Below, in pieces: positions 1 through 8,418 of a DNA stretch of 64,000 nucleotides. This DNA is from CAZBQJ01 sp964494085 (lineage in GTDB: Bacteria; Patescibacteriota; Gracilibacteria; UBA1369), in the NCBI GenBank assembly GCA_964494085.1, contig CAZBQJ010000004.1, positions 124,001-188,000 of the forward strand. Reading direction: 5' to 3'. Made by a program: the position numbers and the translations under genes. The notes under the pieces are model-generated. The model made no database searches and was not told the origin of the DNA. It was given only the letters and a program-made list of their open reading frames with translations. How positions within the stretch are numbered: the stretch's first letter is position 1; each line of letters opens with the position of its first letter.

Positions 1-150
1 GGGAGAAAGAAAAGCGTTGATCGCTTCGGGATCCTCGAAACCGCGGTTTTTGAGGATATTATAGATAATATTGAGGTCAGAGTCCTGAGGACGGATCTTC
101 CAGTTGCGGCCGAGTAGGGATTTTACTGATGATGAGGTGGTGATTGGCAT
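1..150 (-). CDS. recJ: RecJ single-strand DNA exonuclease, N-terminal fragment
   Basis: The minus strand opens with ATG at 148-150 and stays open for 50 codons to the window edge, so only the N-terminus is visible. The reading contains RNWKIRPQD near residue 11 and NRGFEDPEAINAFLSP at the end. This is the usual RecJ beginning: a W-x-hydrophobic start, then a short domain ending in G-x-x-x-P-E-x-A-x-x-F-L-x-P. RecJ degrades single-stranded DNA 5' to 3' in recombination and mismatch or base-excision repair. The catalytic DHH motifs lie outside the window. Its start is 2 bases past the miaA stop, so it is probably the second gene of a miaA-recJ operon. The call rests on 50 residues only. Confidence 0.72.
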   Translation of the reverse strand, partial: MPITTSSSVKSLLGRNWKIRPQDSDLNIIYNILKNRGFEDPEAINAFLSP

Positions 151-152
151 GA

Positions 153-1145
153 TTACTTTTTGTTCAATTCGGCAAGCAGCGAGTGGAGTTGTGCTCCAGG
201 AATTGAGTATACCTGGGTAAATTTTCTAAACCAAGTTAATTGCCTTTTGGCGAAATTGCGGGTGTTTTTTTTAAATGTTTCGATGGCCTGTTCCAAGGGA
301 ATCTCCCCTTCCAAATAATCGCCAATCTCCTGATAACCCAGGGAAGATAATGCTGGCAATTCTCTCCCATATTGACTGAGTAATTGCCTGGTTTCCTCGA
401 CCAATCCGGCGGCCAGCTGTTGGTCAATTCTTTTTTCGATACGGCGGTAAAGTTCAGCGCGGGGCCAGTCGATCTGGATGTATAATGGGTGAAATGTAGA
501 ATAGCCTTTTTGGTTCTGCTTTGGTCGGTCAGTTTGAGAGGCAATCTCTATGGCGCGGATTACATAACGAAGGTTATTTGGATGAATTTTCAGGGCAGAC
601 TCGGGGTCAAGAGTTTGCAAGACCTGATGTACTGCCGTGTTCCCCTTCTCCTTTGCCAACTCTTCATATTTCTTCCGTAGGAAAGGATCGGGTAGAGAAT
701 CAGGTAATTGATAGTTTTCGGTGATGGAATTGATATAAAGTCCGGTGCCTCCAACCAAGATTGGCAGATGGCCGGTTATATGGATTTGCTTGATCAACTG
801 AGTGGATATTTTTTGGAAATCAGCCAGGGTAAAACTATCATCAGGATCGACGTAGTTGATCAGATAATGTTTGGCTTGAGCTAATTCTGCCACTGTTGGC
901 TTGGCGCTACCGATATCCATTTGTCGATAAACCTGGCGAGAATCAGCGGAAATGATTTCCCCCTGGAATCGATTGGCCAAGGCGATGCCCAGAGAAGTCT
1001 TGCCGGCAGCGGTTGCTCCAATCACTACCAGCAGGGGAATTTTCTTTAACTGGCTGCTTTCTTCCAAGTGCTGAGTGATCAACTGTTGGAGCTGTTGGGC
1101 TGATTCAATGATGGGATTTTCGATAATATTGGTCGAAGTTGGCAT
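153..1145 (-). CDS. miaA: tRNA dimethylallyltransferase MiaA
   Basis: A 330-residue protein of ordinary MiaA length. It carries the P-loop GATAAGKTS near residue 43, the substrate-binding DSRQVYR motif near 68, GGTGLY near 132, and the C-terminal RNFAKRQLTWFR signature. MiaA transfers a dimethylallyl group to N6 of A37 in tRNAs that read codons starting with U. The N-terminal 35 residues before the P-loop are a Gln/Glu-rich extension. The ATG lies only 8 bases from a TACAAT -10 box (1154-1159 on the minus strand), so the mRNA would have almost no leader. recJ follows after 2 bases. The gene is divergent from rplJ and the two promoters sit back to back. Confidence 0.95.
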   Translation of the reverse strand: MPTSTNIIENPIIESAQQLQQLITQHLEESSQLKKIPLLVVIGATAAGKTSLGIALANRFQGEIISADSRQVYRQMDIGSAKPTVAELAQAKHYLINYVDPDDSFTLADFQKISTQLIKQIHITGHLPILVGGTGLYINSITENYQLPDSLPDPFLRKKYEELAKEKGNTAVHQVLQTLDPESALKIHPNNLRYVIRAIEIASQTDRPKQNQKGYSTFHPLYIQIDWPRAELYRRIEKRIDQQLAAGLVEETRQLLSQYGRELPALSSLGYQEIGDYLEGEIPLEQAIETFKKNTRNFAKRQLTWFRKFTQVYSIPGAQLHSLLAELNKK

Positions 1146-1153
1146 AGGTCTGA

Positions 1154-1183
1154 ATTGTAGAGGAAGAACGACTGTGGTTTCAA
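1154..1183 (-). promoter_or_regulatory. miaA promoter (near-leaderless)
   Basis: On the minus strand there is TTGAAA (1183-1178), an 18-bp spacer and TACAAT (1159-1154). The miaA ATG begins at 1145, leaving 8 bases between the -10 box and the start codon. The expected transcription start is therefore about 1-4 bases before the ATG. Confidence 0.55.
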
Positions 1184-1187
1184 GCTC

Positions 1188-1215
1188 TTGACTTTGACGC
1201 AGCTGTTAGTATAGA
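1188..1215 (+). promoter_or_regulatory. rplJ-rplL promoter
   Basis: TTGACT at 1188-1193, a 16-bp spacer and TATAGA at 1210-1215. Predicted transcription would start near 1222, at the beginning of the L10-leader-like RNA. The miaA promoter lies directly to the left on the other strand, with the two -35 boxes 4 bases apart. Confidence 0.5.
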
Positions 1216-1220
1216 TTGTC

Positions 1221-1390
1221 CCCGTCCAAGACAGTAGGTAGGCACAGAAAGGTCGTGCTGTAAAAACCTGCCGAGACGCAAAAAATCGATTCGTCCGAGC
1301 GCTATAGCACCTCAATGTCAAGCTGGCACGCCAGGATAGAGAAGTTTAATTGCAACTCAACTGTCTTCGGGAATGTTGAGTTTTTTTTAT
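1221..1390 (+). ncRNA. Ribosomal protein L10 leader (autoregulatory RNA)
   Basis: The leader holds the two halves recognised in L10 leaders: AAGACAGTAGGT at about 1228-1239 and ACCTGCCGAGAC at about 1266-1277. The AGGT/ACCT arms pair, and the flanking AAGAC/GAGAC elements resemble the L10-binding internal loop or kink-turn. An apical GGCAC...GTGCTG hairpin lies between them. A second structured part leads into an intrinsic terminator just before rplJ. In known cases the L10-L12 complex binds this RNA and represses its own operon, and in Gram-positive relatives it acts by termination. The match was made by eye; a covariance search with the L10_leader model would settle it. Confidence 0.7.
1354..1388 (+). 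terminator. Attenuator terminator in front of rplJ
   Basis: The arms AACTCAAC (1354-1361) and GTTGAGTT (1375-1382) form an 8-bp stem around a loop holding CTTCGG, followed by a run of eight T (1381-1388). It ends 18 bases before the rplJ ATG and downstream of the L10 leader, which is the layout of a transcription attenuator for the operon. Confidence 0.7.
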
Positions 1391-1406
1391 TTTAATTTGG
1401 TCAATT

Positions 1407-2051
1407 ATGCCAATCACAAAATTACAGAAAGGCCAAATCCTGAAAGACCTAGAAGAGAAATTCTCCAGAGCAAAGTCGGTTTATTTCGCAGAGAATAAAG
1501 GGCTAAGTGTCAAAAACGCCACTTTACTACGCAAGAAACTCCATGAACAAAATGTAGACTTCGTAGTAGCCAAGAAGACTCTGATGAAACTAGCTGCCAA
1601 AAGCCAAAATCTCCCAGAGATTACTGATGAAGTTTTGACCGGCCCAATCGCCGCCGTGATCGGCTACGATGAAGACCTGATTGCTCCATCTAAAATGGTT
1701 AAAGATTTTGGCGATACAGTCGAACAAAAAATCGTTTTGACCGGAGGAATTATGGAAGGAAAGTTGTTGAGCAAAGCAGAAGCCATAGAATTGGCTTCCC
1801 TACCTTCAAGAGACCAATTATTGGCTCGTTTGGTTGGTTCAATGAAATCTCCGCTGACCGGCTTCTATATGGTTATCAAAGGATTGTCCGAAAAGAGTCC
1901 TGCTGCTCCAGAAGCAGCTGCGACTGAGGCAAGTGCTCCCAATGAAGTAGCTTCTAGTGAAGCAGCTCCAACCGAAACTGTGCCAGCTGAAACATCGGCC
2001 CCAGTGGAAGCCCCAACTGCCGAGGCAGCGGCTCCTGCAGACGCAGCGTAA
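1407..2051 (+). CDS. rplJ: 50S ribosomal protein L10 with acidic Ala/Pro tail
   Basis: The first 165 residues follow L10: a basic N-terminal helix, YFAENKGLSV near residue 27, FVVAKKTLMKLA near 52, and a C-terminal hydrophobic helix near 155 (LTGFYMVIKGLSEK) that in other bacteria anchors L7/L12 dimers. L10 forms the base of the ribosomal stalk. The protein is 214 residues, against about 165-175 in most bacteria. The surplus is a low-complexity tail of Ala, Pro, Glu, Thr and Ser from about residue 168. No Shine-Dalgarno sequence is seen before the ATG. It is followed by rplL and preceded by the L10 leader and its attenuator. Confidence 0.95.
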   Translation: MPITKLQKGQILKDLEEKFSRAKSVYFAENKGLSVKNATLLRKKLHEQNVDFVVAKKTLMKLAAKSQNLPEITDEVLTGPIAAVIGYDEDLIAPSKMVKDFGDTVEQKIVLTGGIMEGKLLSKAEAIELASLPSRDQLLARLVGSMKSPLTGFYMVIKGLSEKSPAAPEAAATEASAPNEVASSEAAPTETVPAETSAPVEAPTAEAAAPADAA

Positions 2052-2086
2052 ATTATCTTATCAATTACATTTTAACTATTTCTCAA

Positions 2087-2473
2087 ATGTCAGATATTAA
2101 ATTAAGCACAGATGCTGAGAAAATCATCGAAATGGTGGAAAAACTCTCAGTAATCGACTTGTCCAATCTGGTCAAGGCTATGGAAGAAAAATTCGGAGTC
2201 AGCGCAGCTGCTCCGATGATGATGGCTGCTGGTGGCGCTGCTGCCGGTGGTGCAGAAGAATCATCTACTGTAACCGTAAACCTGGTTAGTGGCGGTGGTC
2301 AAAAGATCGCAGCGATCAAGGTTGTTCGTGAAATTACCGGTCTTGGCTTAAAAGAAGCAAAAGACTTAGTGGACGGCGCACCAAAAGCAATCAAAGAAGG
2401 TGTTTCCCGTGCTGAAGGTGAAGAAATGAAGAAAAAACTGGAAGAAGCCGGCGCAACTGTTGAATTGAAGTAA
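2087..2473 (+). CDS. rplL: 50S ribosomal protein L7/L12
   Basis: A 128-residue protein with the complete L7/L12 plan: an N-terminal dimerisation helix region (residues 1-35), an Ala/Gly/Met-rich hinge (about 40-58), and a C-terminal factor-binding domain including KIAAIKVVREITGLGLKEAK and VDGAPKAIKEGV. It forms the mobile stalk dimers bound to L10 that recruit translation GTPases. It lies 35 bases after rplJ in the same operon and is followed by a clear terminator. No obvious Shine-Dalgarno sequence precedes the ATG. Confidence 0.97.
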   Translation: MSDIKLSTDAEKIIEMVEKLSVIDLSNLVKAMEEKFGVSAAAPMMMAAGGAAAGGAEESSTVTVNLVSGGGQKIAAIKVVREITGLGLKEAKDLVDGAPKAIKEGVSRAEGEEMKKKLEEAGATVELK

Positions 2474-2490
2474 ATCAAAGATAACTTCTC

Positions 2491-2524
2491 AAAAAAGCCC
2501 TGTCGTAATGACCGGGCTTTTTTT
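2491..2524 (+). terminator. Terminator of rplJ-rplL
   Basis: AAAAAAGCCC (2491-2500) pairs with GGGCTTTTTT (from 2514), with a run of seven T to 2524. It closes the ribosomal stalk operon and touches the promoter of the pilus operon. Confidence 0.85.
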
Positions 2525-2528
2525 AATG

Positions 2529-2550
2529 GCCATTTTGTGCTAAAATAATA
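2529..2550 (+). promoter_or_regulatory. Pilus operon promoter with extended -10
   Basis: TGC followed by TAAAAT at 2541-2546 forms an extended -10; the -35 position falls in the T-tract of the rplL terminator. The 22-bp stretch differs at only three positions from the one before the gene at 26109. The first ATG of the operon (2572) lies about 19 bases after the expected transcription start. Confidence 0.5.
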
Positions 2551-2571
2551 GGATTTATTAATAAAGCGACC

Positions 2572-4416
2572 ATGGAAAATCTCAACCTTGGTGGAGGAAC
2601 ACCAGTTGGCGGCGGCGAACCAAGTGGCCCTGACAGTGGGAAAACCCAGCCAATCACACCTATGGGTAGTGAAACAGATCAACCTACTGCTGGTGGTAGC
2701 AAGCCTGATTCTATTTCTATCAACTTTACACCAAAAACTCCCGATATTGCGACCGATAAGCCAAAGGACAAGATAGAAAGTCCGACTCCTCAGGTGATCA
2801 GCATGGACATTAAACGCGATGATCTAAAAAAGGAAACTCCCGAAGCGCTTCCTGCTCCTGAAAAGAAAGGGTTTTTGAGTGGTTTTTTTGGCAAGAAAAC
2901 TGAAACAAAAACTAAGCCCAGCTCAGCCTGGAATGAAAGCCTCGATATCGATAAAGAACCCCAAAAAACGGCAGAGGCGCTGAAAATTTCTACGCCCAGC
3001 CCAACACCAACCACCACTACCATTCCAGCCGCCGACGCTAAACCCGAAGAAAAAAGTGATTTCTTTTCCAGTGCGGCACTTCAGGAAAAAGCAGGCAGTA
3101 GTAAGTTGATGGAGAATATTGTTACTCAGAAAGCCCAATTGGAACAACCAAAAATGGAGGACTTATTGGGTAAGAAGTCGAATATTCTGGAAAAGACTAT
3201 TGAACAGGAGTCACAACTAAAACTAAAAAAGAAATTACGACTGATGCAGTTCATGGCTCTGATGGTGGCCGTAGCAGCAATTTCCATAAATGGATATCTT
3301 TATTATCAACTCAGTCCGGGAATTGATTTCCTCGGTTATGGGAAATATGATTTTGATTCCAATTTACGTAATAATGTCTTCAATCTCAATGAAAGCTTGA
3401 AATCCACTCAAACTGAATTGAATAAATACAGATATTTGTCAGGACAGCTTTATCTGGATCAGTTTGGATATGAGAGCACCAGATTTATTGACGGGGTCAG
3501 CAACCTGGAAGCTCCGGGACTGGCAGCAGATAAAAATGCCATACAAAGTGTGATAACTGAAGCAAAAAACAATATGCCGGACTTATTGGCAGGGGCGAAA
3601 CAAAACCTGAGCCAACTGATTTCTGTGGAAACTTATGCGACCAGAGGAGAAGAAGAAGTCGATCCTAATCAGGTTGATCTGGAAGCTCAAAGGCAATTGC
3701 GTCAAGCGATCAGCAGTGAGAAGCAACATTTGGTGGAAGCCAGTGCTCAAAGTAATTTAGAATTACCAGCCGGATCCATAGCCTTTTTCAACAATACCTT
3801 ACGTTTGGTGGGCAATAACCGTTTATTGGCTAAATTAAAAGCAAAAACCGTAAATGCCTTCCAATTGGAGGCTGAGGATTATCAGAATAGCAATGACCCG
3901 ACACAAAGATCAGCTTTCAAGGGTTATATCGATGATTTATTGGCTTCTACCAAGGTGAATTTGGCAACAATTACCAATTTACGAAATGCCAGGGTGGCCT
4001 GGACTGATGTGATCGACAGGATTGAACAGATTACCAATAAAATTAATAGTGACCATAACAGTGGTTTGGGATCTTCCAACGCCAGTAAGATTATTTATTC
4101 CAGTTTTGACCTGAATTCTGATACCGGAAAGGTTACTGTCAGCGGAGTGAATACTACTCGTAGTGGCACAAACAGAGAAGTAGTCACCTATCTGATTGAA
4201 GCTTTTGAAGCATCACCGGAATTTAAAGATGTTTCCAACAGATCATTCCCATTATCTAAATCAACGGACTTGAACGGACAAAATGTCTATACTTTGAATT
4301 TCAAGATCGATATGGCTCTGGAAGTAGGGGCTTTCTCCAAATTGAATCAGCCAATCGCTGATCTGCAAGCCCAAAAGGTGGCAGTTGTAAAAATACCAGT
4401 TAAAAGAAATAACTAA
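2572..4416 (+). CDS. Bitopic pilus-cluster protein, PilN-like position
   Basis: A 614-residue protein, first gene of the pilus operon. Residues 1-220 are low-complexity, rich in Gly, Pro, Thr, Lys and Ser, and probably cytoplasmic and disordered. One transmembrane helix lies at about 226-247 (LMQFMALMVAVAAISINGYL). The remaining 365 residues are mostly helical with a beta-like stretch near the C-terminus. This topology and the neighbour order (next to a PilO-like protein, then PilB and PilC) fit the inner-membrane alignment proteins PilN/GspL of type IV pili. There is no recognisable sequence signature, so this is an inference from context. The next gene starts 1 base after its stop. Confidence 0.55.
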   Translation: MENLNLGGGTPVGGGEPSGPDSGKTQPITPMGSETDQPTAGGSKPDSISINFTPKTPDIATDKPKDKIESPTPQVISMDIKRDDLKKETPEALPAPEKKGFLSGFFGKKTETKTKPSSAWNESLDIDKEPQKTAEALKISTPSPTPTTTTIPAADAKPEEKSDFFSSAALQEKAGSSKLMENIVTQKAQLEQPKMEDLLGKKSNILEKTIEQESQLKLKKKLRLMQFMALMVAVAAISINGYLYYQLSPGIDFLGYGKYDFDSNLRNNVFNLNESLKSTQTELNKYRYLSGQLYLDQFGYESTRFIDGVSNLEAPGLAADKNAIQSVITEAKNNMPDLLAGAKQNLSQLISVETYATRGEEEVDPNQVDLEAQRQLRQAISSEKQHLVEASAQSNLELPAGSIAFFNNTLRLVGNNRLLAKLKAKTVNAFQLEAEDYQNSNDPTQRSAFKGYIDDLLASTKVNLATITNLRNARVAWTDVIDRIEQITNKINSDHNSGLGSSNASKIIYSSFDLNSDTGKVTVSGVNTTRSGTNREVVTYLIEAFEASPEFKDVSNRSFPLSKSTDLNGQNVYTLNFKIDMALEVGAFSKLNQPIADLQAQKVAVVKIPVKRNN

Positions 4417-4417
4417 T

Positions 4418-5149
4418 ATGGCCAATCAACTAATTACAAAAAGGAGGATTCAGCAGGGTATTGTGCAATATGCGCTGATCACGCTGCTGATAGCAGTATT
4501 GGGTGGATATTTTGGTTATATGAATTACAGCGAATATCAGGCGGCCACTGTGGCTCTTAATTCTGAAACAGAAAATCTCAGTCAACTGAAAGTGTCTGCC
4601 GAAAAATCCAAAATTGACTATGAAAATTTAAAGAAACAAATGGATCAGACCAATTCAGGAGTTAATGAATCGATTGAAAAGATTTTACCGCCGGAGGAGT
4701 CATTCACTGACCTGGCACGCCAATTGGACAAATATTTCCTGGATAGCAGGGTTTCCTCCAATCCGATGTTCCTAAGCGATTTACGTTTCAATACAGCCCG
4801 CCTGGACACTGACCACGACTACTCTACCCTACCATTTTCAATGAATATTTCAGGAGATGAAGATGGCTTTAAACAATTCTTGAATTATATCTCTAAAACC
4901 GGTGAATTGACCGATAAATCCAGGCTGATGAATATTGCCAGCATCGCCTTGACCTTTCAACAGCCGGTGACTGGTTCCGGGAGTTCCACCGGTTCTGTTG
5001 GCGGAGAAGATGGCTTATCGGGGACAATCCCAACCTCAGTACCGAATAGTCTAAATACTACCGTGCCATTGGTTACGGCCTCAATGAATCTGAACGCCTA
5101 TTTCCAAAAGCCACTTGATGCAAGTACTACAGCAGCCGCAGCAAACTAA
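4418..5149 (+). CDS. PilO-like pilus assembly protein
   Basis: A 243-residue bitopic protein: a short basic N-terminus, a membrane helix at about 19-37 (ALITLLIAVLGGYFGYMNY), a coiled coil at about 42-85, then a globular part and a Ser/Gly/Thr-rich tail. PilO has exactly this plan and pairs with PilN to link the inner-membrane platform to the rest of the pilus machine. It starts 1 base after the preceding stop and ends 5 bases before pilB, so translation is likely coupled. Assignment is by topology and operon position more than by sequence. Confidence 0.6.
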   Translation: MANQLITKRRIQQGIVQYALITLLIAVLGGYFGYMNYSEYQAATVALNSETENLSQLKVSAEKSKIDYENLKKQMDQTNSGVNESIEKILPPEESFTDLARQLDKYFLDSRVSSNPMFLSDLRFNTARLDTDHDYSTLPFSMNISGDEDGFKQFLNYISKTGELTDKSRLMNIASIALTFQQPVTGSGSSTGSVGGEDGLSGTIPTSVPNSLNTTVPLVTASMNLNAYFQKPLDASTTAAAAN

Positions 5150-5154
5150 AAAAA

Positions 5155-6462
5155 ATGGAAAATCAAGCCCCAACTAACAACCAGCCACAACCTACTCAGG
5201 AAGTAGAACTCAATCCGAAGCTAAAACAGCTTCAGGATGCTATATTGGCGGGGAATATTCCGCAGATGGTTTTGAATATCATTAGTTATGCTTTGGATTT
5301 GCGTTCTTCGGATATCCATATTGAGCCGGAAACTTTCACGGTACGCATACGCTACAGAGTTGATGGAGTGCTCAGACCGATTGTTGAGTATCCTTTGAAT
5401 ATTCATCCGGCGATTGTTTCCAGAATTAAAATCATGTCCAACCTGAAGATTGATGAACAAAGAATCCCTCAGGACGGACGTAGTGAAGTGACAACCAAAG
5501 ATAACCGTGAAATGGATTTACGTGTTTCGACACTACCGACTGTGAACGGAGAAAAGATAGTTATGCGTATTCAGGACAAATCCCGAAAGATTCCTGATTT
5601 ACCGGAGCTCGGTTTGGATCCACATAATTTTGCTTTATTGACTGAAGCTTTGGATTTGCCGAATGGCATTATCTTGACTACCGGGCCGACAGGTTCGGGA
5701 AAAACCACTACTCTATATTCATGTCTGAGCCGCTTAAACACCAATGCGGTAAATATTTTAACTATTGAAGATCCGGTGGAAATTCAAATGGATGGTTTGA
5801 ATCAAAGTCAGGTTCATCCGGACATTGATTATACCTTTGCCTATGGACTGCGCACGGCCTTGCGTCAAGATCCCGACATTATCATGGTGGGTGAAATTCG
5901 TGACCAGGAAACTATCCAAACGGCGATTGAAGCTTCCCTGACCGGTCATCTGGTGCTCTCCACCATCCATACCAATAGTGCCGTGGAAACTTTGACACGC
6001 ATTGATAACTTGGGCGTTCCACCATTTTTGATGGCGGCAACAATTGAACTGATTATCGCCCAGCGTCTGGTCCGAAAACTATGTCCAACCTGTAAAGTTG
6101 CTGATCAACCGAAACCGGAGATGTTGGCCAGAATAAAGCTCGCCTTAGAAAATATCGGTACACCGGGAATAGTAACAAAAGAACAAATCGAGCAACCGAC
6201 TTTCTGGAAAGGAAATCCCGAAGGCTGCCCTGAATGTGACGGTATCGGCTACAAAGGTCGAATCGGTCTTTACGAGATCATGCGAATGAATAATGAAATC
6301 CGACGAATGATATTGGACAACTCTTCCCCACTGGACATAGAAAAGGTGGCGATGAAAAATGGGGGGATGATTACCCTGGAACAAGATGGTGTGATGAAGG
6401 CTTTGCAGGGCATAACTTCACTTGATGAAATTTATCGGGTAGCCAAAAAAATGGAACTTTAG
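5155..6462 (+). CDS. pilB: Type IV pilus extension ATPase PilB/GspE
   Basis: A hexameric secretion ATPase of 435 residues that powers pilin polymerisation. Visible motifs are SSDIHIEPE near residue 52, Walker A GPTGSGKTTTLYS near 177, the Asp box, Walker B QDPDIIMVGEIRD near 240, the His box GHLVLSTIHTN near 264, and a four-Cys zinc site (LCPTCK near 310 and GCPECDG near 358). It is shorter than most PilB/GspE because the N-terminal MshEN-type domain is missing: the N2 domain begins at about residue 25. It lies between pilO-like and pilC. No PilT retraction ATPase is in the window. The start is 5 bases after the preceding stop. Confidence 0.95.
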   Translation: MENQAPTNNQPQPTQEVELNPKLKQLQDAILAGNIPQMVLNIISYALDLRSSDIHIEPETFTVRIRYRVDGVLRPIVEYPLNIHPAIVSRIKIMSNLKIDEQRIPQDGRSEVTTKDNREMDLRVSTLPTVNGEKIVMRIQDKSRKIPDLPELGLDPHNFALLTEALDLPNGIILTTGPTGSGKTTTLYSCLSRLNTNAVNILTIEDPVEIQMDGLNQSQVHPDIDYTFAYGLRTALRQDPDIIMVGEIRDQETIQTAIEASLTGHLVLSTIHTNSAVETLTRIDNLGVPPFLMAATIELIIAQRLVRKLCPTCKVADQPKPEMLARIKLALENIGTPGIVTKEQIEQPTFWKGNPEGCPECDGIGYKGRIGLYEIMRMNNEIRRMILDNSSPLDIEKVAMKNGGMITLEQDGVMKALQGITSLDEIYRVAKKMEL

Positions 6463-6474
6463 CGTAAATAAACT

Positions 6475-7776
6475 ATGGCAGAAAGACAAACAAAAGGGTT
6501 TTATCAGGATCTGGAAGGACAGACTTTTGAAGTCGGTAAAAAAACCGATGCCGCTACCGGATTGGTTGATGGGAAAGCCTCTCCCAGTGAAGGTTTTATC
6601 ATGAATATCGGCGCTGACACTGCCAAAACTCAAAAAATATTTTTAAATAAAACGGCTACTTCGACCCGCTTGACCGGGAATGCTCTGATAGACAGTTTCA
6701 CCAGGTTAAATGACTATTTGATCGACCATAGTAAAATCAAAGTCCATGAAATAGCGGTGGCTTTCAGATTGCTTTCGACAATGATTAATGCCGGAATTCC
6801 TTTGATCAAATCCTTGAATACCCTGGGTGTGCAGTCCGAAAAAACTCCGAAACTGCAGAGAGTGTTATTTGATTTGGCCCATCAAGTGGAAAGTGGAAGC
6901 AGCCTTTCCAAAGCCATGGGGAAATACCCTGATGTTTTCTCTGAAGCCCAAACCGGGTCGGTCCAGGCAGGTGAAGCCACCGGTCAATTGAATAAAACTT
7001 TTAAAAACCTGGCTGAAGAAACAGAAAAATCTGCTTCAATCGCCGGTAAGGTAAAAGGAGCTTTGGTTTATCCCGTAGTGATCATCACCATTATGTTTGC
7101 GGTAGTATTTCTGATGATGGTGTTGGTGGTCCCGCAGATTTCCAAGTTATATACGGATTCCGGAAACGCCCTGCCAATGGTTACACAAGTATTAATCAAG
7201 TTGAGTGATTTTACCGTAGCTTACTGGTGGCTGATCTTGTTGGCATTATTGATCATAATTAGCGGAGTGATGGCTTGGAAAAAGACCAAATCCGGTAGTT
7301 ATTACTGGGATTTAATGCTGATTAATCTGCCGATTTTTGGCGATTTGGTAAAAAAATCGGTGCTTTCCAAATTTGCCTATGGCTTTGGTAACCTGCTTTC
7401 TTCGGGAGTTCCGATTATTCAAGCAATGCAAATTGTCTCAGTGGCGGTGGGTAATGAGGTTTACCGTAAGCGTTTTTTACTGACTGCTGAAGATATGAAA
7501 GGTGGTATCCCGATGGCTGAAAATTTATCAAACAGTAAGCTCTTCCCGACGATGTTGGTAAATATGATCGAGATTGGTGAACAAACCGCTCAATTGGAGA
7601 ATGTCACCCAAAAGGTTGCTGAATTTTATGATGAAGAGGTGAATAATTCTGTAAATGCTTTGACAAAAATCATGGAACCATTGGTAATTGTGATCGTTGG
7701 TATTACTGTTGGTGGGCTGGTGGCTGCGATAATGCTGCCGATCATCCAGTTAACTGATATTGCTAATGCCGGTTAA
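6475..7776 (+). CDS. pilC: Type IV pilus inner-membrane platform protein PilC
   Basis: A 433-residue GspF-family protein with two repeats of the GspF domain. The first starts near residue 96 (AVAFRLLSTMINAGIPLIKSL) with QAGEATGQL near 163; the second has FGNLLSSGVPIIQAM near 305 and NMIEIGEQTAQL near 363. Membrane segments lie at about 200-220, 253-272 and 402-425. PilC is the platform on which PilB acts. The N-terminal 90 residues are polar and of no recognised kind. It starts 12 bases after pilB. Confidence 0.95.
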   Translation: MAERQTKGFYQDLEGQTFEVGKKTDAATGLVDGKASPSEGFIMNIGADTAKTQKIFLNKTATSTRLTGNALIDSFTRLNDYLIDHSKIKVHEIAVAFRLLSTMINAGIPLIKSLNTLGVQSEKTPKLQRVLFDLAHQVESGSSLSKAMGKYPDVFSEAQTGSVQAGEATGQLNKTFKNLAEETEKSASIAGKVKGALVYPVVIITIMFAVVFLMMVLVVPQISKLYTDSGNALPMVTQVLIKLSDFTVAYWWLILLALLIIISGVMAWKKTKSGSYYWDLMLINLPIFGDLVKKSVLSKFAYGFGNLLSSGVPIIQAMQIVSVAVGNEVYRKRFLLTAEDMKGGIPMAENLSNSKLFPTMLVNMIEIGEQTAQLENVTQKVAEFYDEEVNNSVNALTKIMEPLVIVIVGITVGGLVAAIMLPIIQLTDIANAG

Positions 7777-7818
7777 AGACACTTTTGTGAAAACAGTAAA
7801 ATTGATCAATAAGTGGAC

Positions 7819-7847
7819 TTGTGATTTGCCGATAAATGATGTAGAAT
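7819..7847 (+). promoter_or_regulatory. Prepilin promoter
   Basis: TTGTGA (7819-7824), a 17-bp spacer and TAGAAT (7842-7847) lie between pilC and the prepilin gene. This allows the major subunit to be made in excess of the assembly proteins. The expected leader is about 30 bases and purine-rich. Confidence 0.55.
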
Positions 7848-7885
7848 AGATGGAAGGTTAAAAAGAAATTAAAAAAAACAAAGCT

Positions 7886-8398
7886 ATGAAGCAAGGAAAT
7901 TTTAGAAAAGGTTTCACACTTATTGAACTGCTGATCGTAATTTCGATCATCGGTATTTTGGCGGTTGCGCTTCTGCCAAATGTACTCAGCGCTCCTATCA
8001 GAGCGAGAGACGCAGCTAGAAAAGCGGACATATCAACTATCGTAAAAGCGGTTGAGACATTTAATGTTGATAAAGGGAAATATCCTACTGGCCCACTTTG
8101 TTTCACGGGTGCAGCATTTTCAGAAGGCGACGGTCAAATTTTGAATACCTATTTCTCCGGCAGTATTCCTCCAAAAGACCCATCCGCTGCAGGTATGGTA
8201 TCAGATTGTGCAGGTTATTACTACTGCCAAAAGAAAGGTAGCCCAGTTAACTATCTATTGATTGCTAAGACTGAACAAAAGACAAGTATGAATCATAAGT
8301 ATACTGCTGGAACGGACACAAATGATTGTGATGGTACAACTGAATGGACAGGCGGCTTGGTTGCTGAAGGTGCTGACAGCTATGTACTCGCTCAGTAA
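7886..8398 (+). CDS. Type IV prepilin / pseudopilin
   Basis: A 170-residue prepilin. A short basic leader ends in Gly, followed by the type III signal FTLIELLIVISIIGILAVAL with Glu at +5, so prepilin peptidase would cut G^FTLIEL near residue 9. After the hydrophobic helix comes an amphipathic stretch (RARDAARKADISTIVKAVE), then a globular part with KYPTGPLC and several Cys that could form disulfides. It is a structural subunit of the pilus built by the upstream operon. It has its own promoter and a strong terminator. The prepilin peptidase gene is not in the window. Confidence 0.93.
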   Translation: MKQGNFRKGFTLIELLIVISIIGILAVALLPNVLSAPIRARDAARKADISTIVKAVETFNVDKGKYPTGPLCFTGAAFSEGDGQILNTYFSGSIPPKDPSAAGMVSDCAGYYYCQKKGSPVNYLLIAKTEQKTSMNHKYTAGTDTNDCDGTTEWTGGLVAEGADSYVLAQ

Positions 8399-8418
8399 AA
8401 ACCCAAGTTGATTAATTA

